Shown piece by piece: positions 5,814 through 6,744 of a stretch of 6,744 nt of DNA. The notes under the pieces are model-generated. The model searched no databases. It saw only the letters and a list, made by a program, of their open reading frames with translations, and was not told where the DNA came from. How positions within the stretch are numbered: the stretch's first letter is position 1; every line of letters begins with the position of its first letter. A program made the translations under genes and the position numbers. The stretch is from the NCBI GenBank assembly GCA_011321985.1, contig DROB01000421.1, positions 1 to 6,744 on the forward strand. Reading direction: 5' to 3'. The DNA is from Gammaproteobacteria bacterium. Lineage in GTDB: Bacteria > Pseudomonadota > Gammaproteobacteria > SZUA-229.

Positions 5814-6518
5814 TCAATTTGTGCTTTTTTTTAATCTATCCATAACGTTAAGCACGATAGCATCGCATCGATAACCAGCAAATTCGTGTAATATCAATCC
5901 TGTTTTTTCGATATGTTTTTCGAATATTTTTTGCAATAACCGTTTGGCTCGGAGATAACGTGTCTTTATGACTTCTTCGCTCACGTCGAGTGATTGTGCT
6001 GTTTCTCTCGTACTTAATTGTTGCACTGCACGCATCATATAAACACAGCGGTTGCCTACGGGTAACTGATCTATTGCTTTTTCGAGAAGATGCCGTAATT
6101 GTTCAGCAGCAAGTGTATCTATTGGTTGGGTATCAAATACGGGCTCATCGTAGTCATTGTGCATAGGATCATCCAGAGTGTAATTAATACGGTGTGATTG
6201 TCGAAGGCGCATCAATGCTTCATTGCTGACTATCCGTGATAACCAGCTGGCAAAACCATCGGGCCCCATAAACTTATCCAGCTGATAATAGGCTTTGATG
6301 TAAGCATCCTGCACTGCATCCATGGCTTCATGATCGTCTTTTAATATGCTTCTGGCTATACGGTACAGACGCTGGTTATGCCGACGCATGATGATTTCGA
6401 ATGCATCATCATCACCAGCGAGGACACGTTTTATTACATCGATGTCCACTTCCGAGATAGTGGTCCCGGTCGTCGCGTTTTTAGTAATTACATTATCCAG
6501 ATTCATAGGCTTATTCAC
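5814..6518 (-). CDS. ECF-type RNA polymerase sigma factor with C-terminal extension
   Basis: 234 residues, somewhat longer than a typical ECF sigma factor. It should direct core RNA polymerase to a specific promoter set in the cytoplasm. Seen: region 2 at about residues 38-107 (DAFEIIMRRHNQRLYRIARSIL, AVQDAYIKAYYQL, FASWLSRIVSNEALMRLR), a variable acidic linker at about 108-140, and region 4 at about 143-195 (AIDQLPVGNRCVYMMR, LSTRETAQSLDVSEEVIKTR, YLRAKRLLQ) with its helix-turn-helix. A tail of about 35 residues contains FAGYRCD (213-219) and VMDRL. The GTG start at 6518 overlaps the upstream cytochrome stop (GTGA) and has no clear ribosome-binding site, pointing to translational coupling; an ATG at 6506 is the alternative. 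No anti-sigma gene is beside it: downstream is the convergent ggt and upstream is the cytochrome. A run of eight A (5825-5832 on the plus strand as T8) encodes its KK near the C-terminus. The signal and target genes are unknown. Confidence 0.93.
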   Translation of the reverse strand: MNKPMNLDNVITKNATTGTTISEVDIDVIKRVLAGDDDAFEIIMRRHNQRLYRIARSILKDDHEAMDAVQDAYIKAYYQLDKFMGPDGFASWLSRIVSNEALMRLRQSHRINYTLDDPMHNDYDEPVFDTQPIDTLAAEQLRHLLEKAIDQLPVGNRCVYMMRAVQQLSTRETAQSLDVSEEVIKTRYLRAKRLLQKIFEKHIEKTGLILHEFAGYRCDAIVLNVMDRLKKSTN

Positions 6519-6744
6519 TTGCAGATGGCATTATTATTATCTAACTGACTTAAATATGCTATTAATTGCTGGCGTGCTCGTGCTGAAGGTATGCCAGAAA
6601 AAGCCATACTGGTTCCTGGTATCATCGTAAACGGTGATCGTAGAAATTGATCTAGTGTCTCTTTTGTCCAGATGATGTCAGACTCTGACATCGCTCGGGT
6701 GTAGTTGAAGTCGTTTACAACGCCAGCCATTCTTCCCAGTAAGC
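6515..6744 (-). CDS. Class I c-type cytochrome, C-terminal part, 5'-truncated by window edge
   Basis: The frame is open to the right edge. Seventy-six C-terminal residues are visible, starting LLGRMAGVVNDFNYTRAM. An in-frame ATG at 6730 is probably internal, because GR.AG....FNY is the usual stretch after the heme region of cytochrome c2/c550-like proteins. Seen: the IIWTKETLDQFLRSP helix region, PGTSMAF with the probable axial methionine (codon 6607-6605), and the C-terminal helix ARQQLIAYLSQL. The CxxCH heme motif, expected upstream, is outside the window. By family knowledge it is a periplasmic single-heme electron carrier, secreted and matured by the Ccm or an equivalent system. An odd feature is the tail DNNNAICK, with a cysteine two residues from the end. 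The stop codon overlaps the GTG start of the sigma factor gene by four bases, so the two form an operon. Confidence 0.88.
   Translation of the reverse strand, partial: LLGRMAGVVNDFNYTRAMSESDIIWTKETLDQFLRSPFTMIPGTSMAFSGIPSARARQQLIAYLSQLDNNNAICK

Noticed and set aside
5825..5832. Run of eight A in the sigma coding strand as a programmed frameshift site
   Set aside because: It lies about five codons before the stop, so slippage would change only the last few residues. No downstream structure or extended frame supports it.
5724..5834. Plus-strand 36-codon frame with two cysteines (CKVRCSIC) after ggt
   Set aside because: It has no ribosome-binding site, runs through the probable ggt terminator and into the sigma gene's 3' end, and resembles nothing known to me.
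6346..6630. Plus-strand open frame with a hydrophobic stretch, antisense to the sigma and cytochrome genes
   Set aside because: The opposite strand encodes region 2 of the sigma factor and the conserved end of a cytochrome. The hydrophobic look is a by-product of that sequence.
6730..6730. ATG at 6730 (minus strand) as the start of a 71-residue protein
   Set aside because: The frame is open upstream to the window edge, and the residues around it match the interior of class I cytochromes c. It is taken as internal.

Overview
The window looks like chromosomal DNA of a non-enteric gammaproteobacterium. The evidence is a compact plus-strand series of two M16-family peptidase-like proteins, rsmD, coaD, a 2[4Fe-4S] ferredoxin of the Allochromatium/YfhL type, and ggt. 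From memory, Pseudomonas aeruginosa has the same genes in the same neighbourhood (around PA0361-PA0372, with ftsY beyond). I could not check this here, and the proteins do not let me name a genus. I see no transposase, integrase, tRNA, rRNA, CRISPR array or phage gene.

Layout. Positions 1-888 hold the C-terminal part of an M16 zinc-peptidase-like protein whose start and expected metal site lie before the window. A second exported M16 protein (875-2215) overlaps it by 14 bases and has lost the HxxEH zinc motif, so the two probably form a catalytic/non-catalytic pair in the cell envelope. A strong hairpin (2211-2258) contains the second gene's stop codon and probably ends that operon. rsmD (2373-2933), coaD (2955-3440) and the ferredoxin gene (3479-3730) follow with short gaps and are probably co-transcribed: rRNA methylation, coenzyme A synthesis and electron transfer. 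A 12-codon open frame with a good ribosome-binding site links coaD to the ferredoxin gene. After a 190-base AT-rich gap comes ggt (3921-5615), an exported gamma-glutamyltransferase with its catalytic residues in place.

On the minus strand, converging on ggt, are an ECF-type sigma factor (6518-5814) and, upstream of it, the C-terminal part of a class I c-type cytochrome running off the right edge (6744-6515). The cytochrome stop overlaps a GTG start of the sigma gene by four bases (GTGA), so the two appear translationally coupled. No anti-sigma gene lies beside the sigma factor within the window. The sigma factor carries a C-terminal extension containing an FAGxRCD motif.

The plus-strand genes are conserved housekeeping functions. 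The minus-strand cytochrome/sigma pair is the least ordinary part and the best place for a second look. I found no clear sign of a wholly new system. Both edge genes are incomplete, so the window cannot show the heme-binding or zinc-binding motifs they are expected to have.
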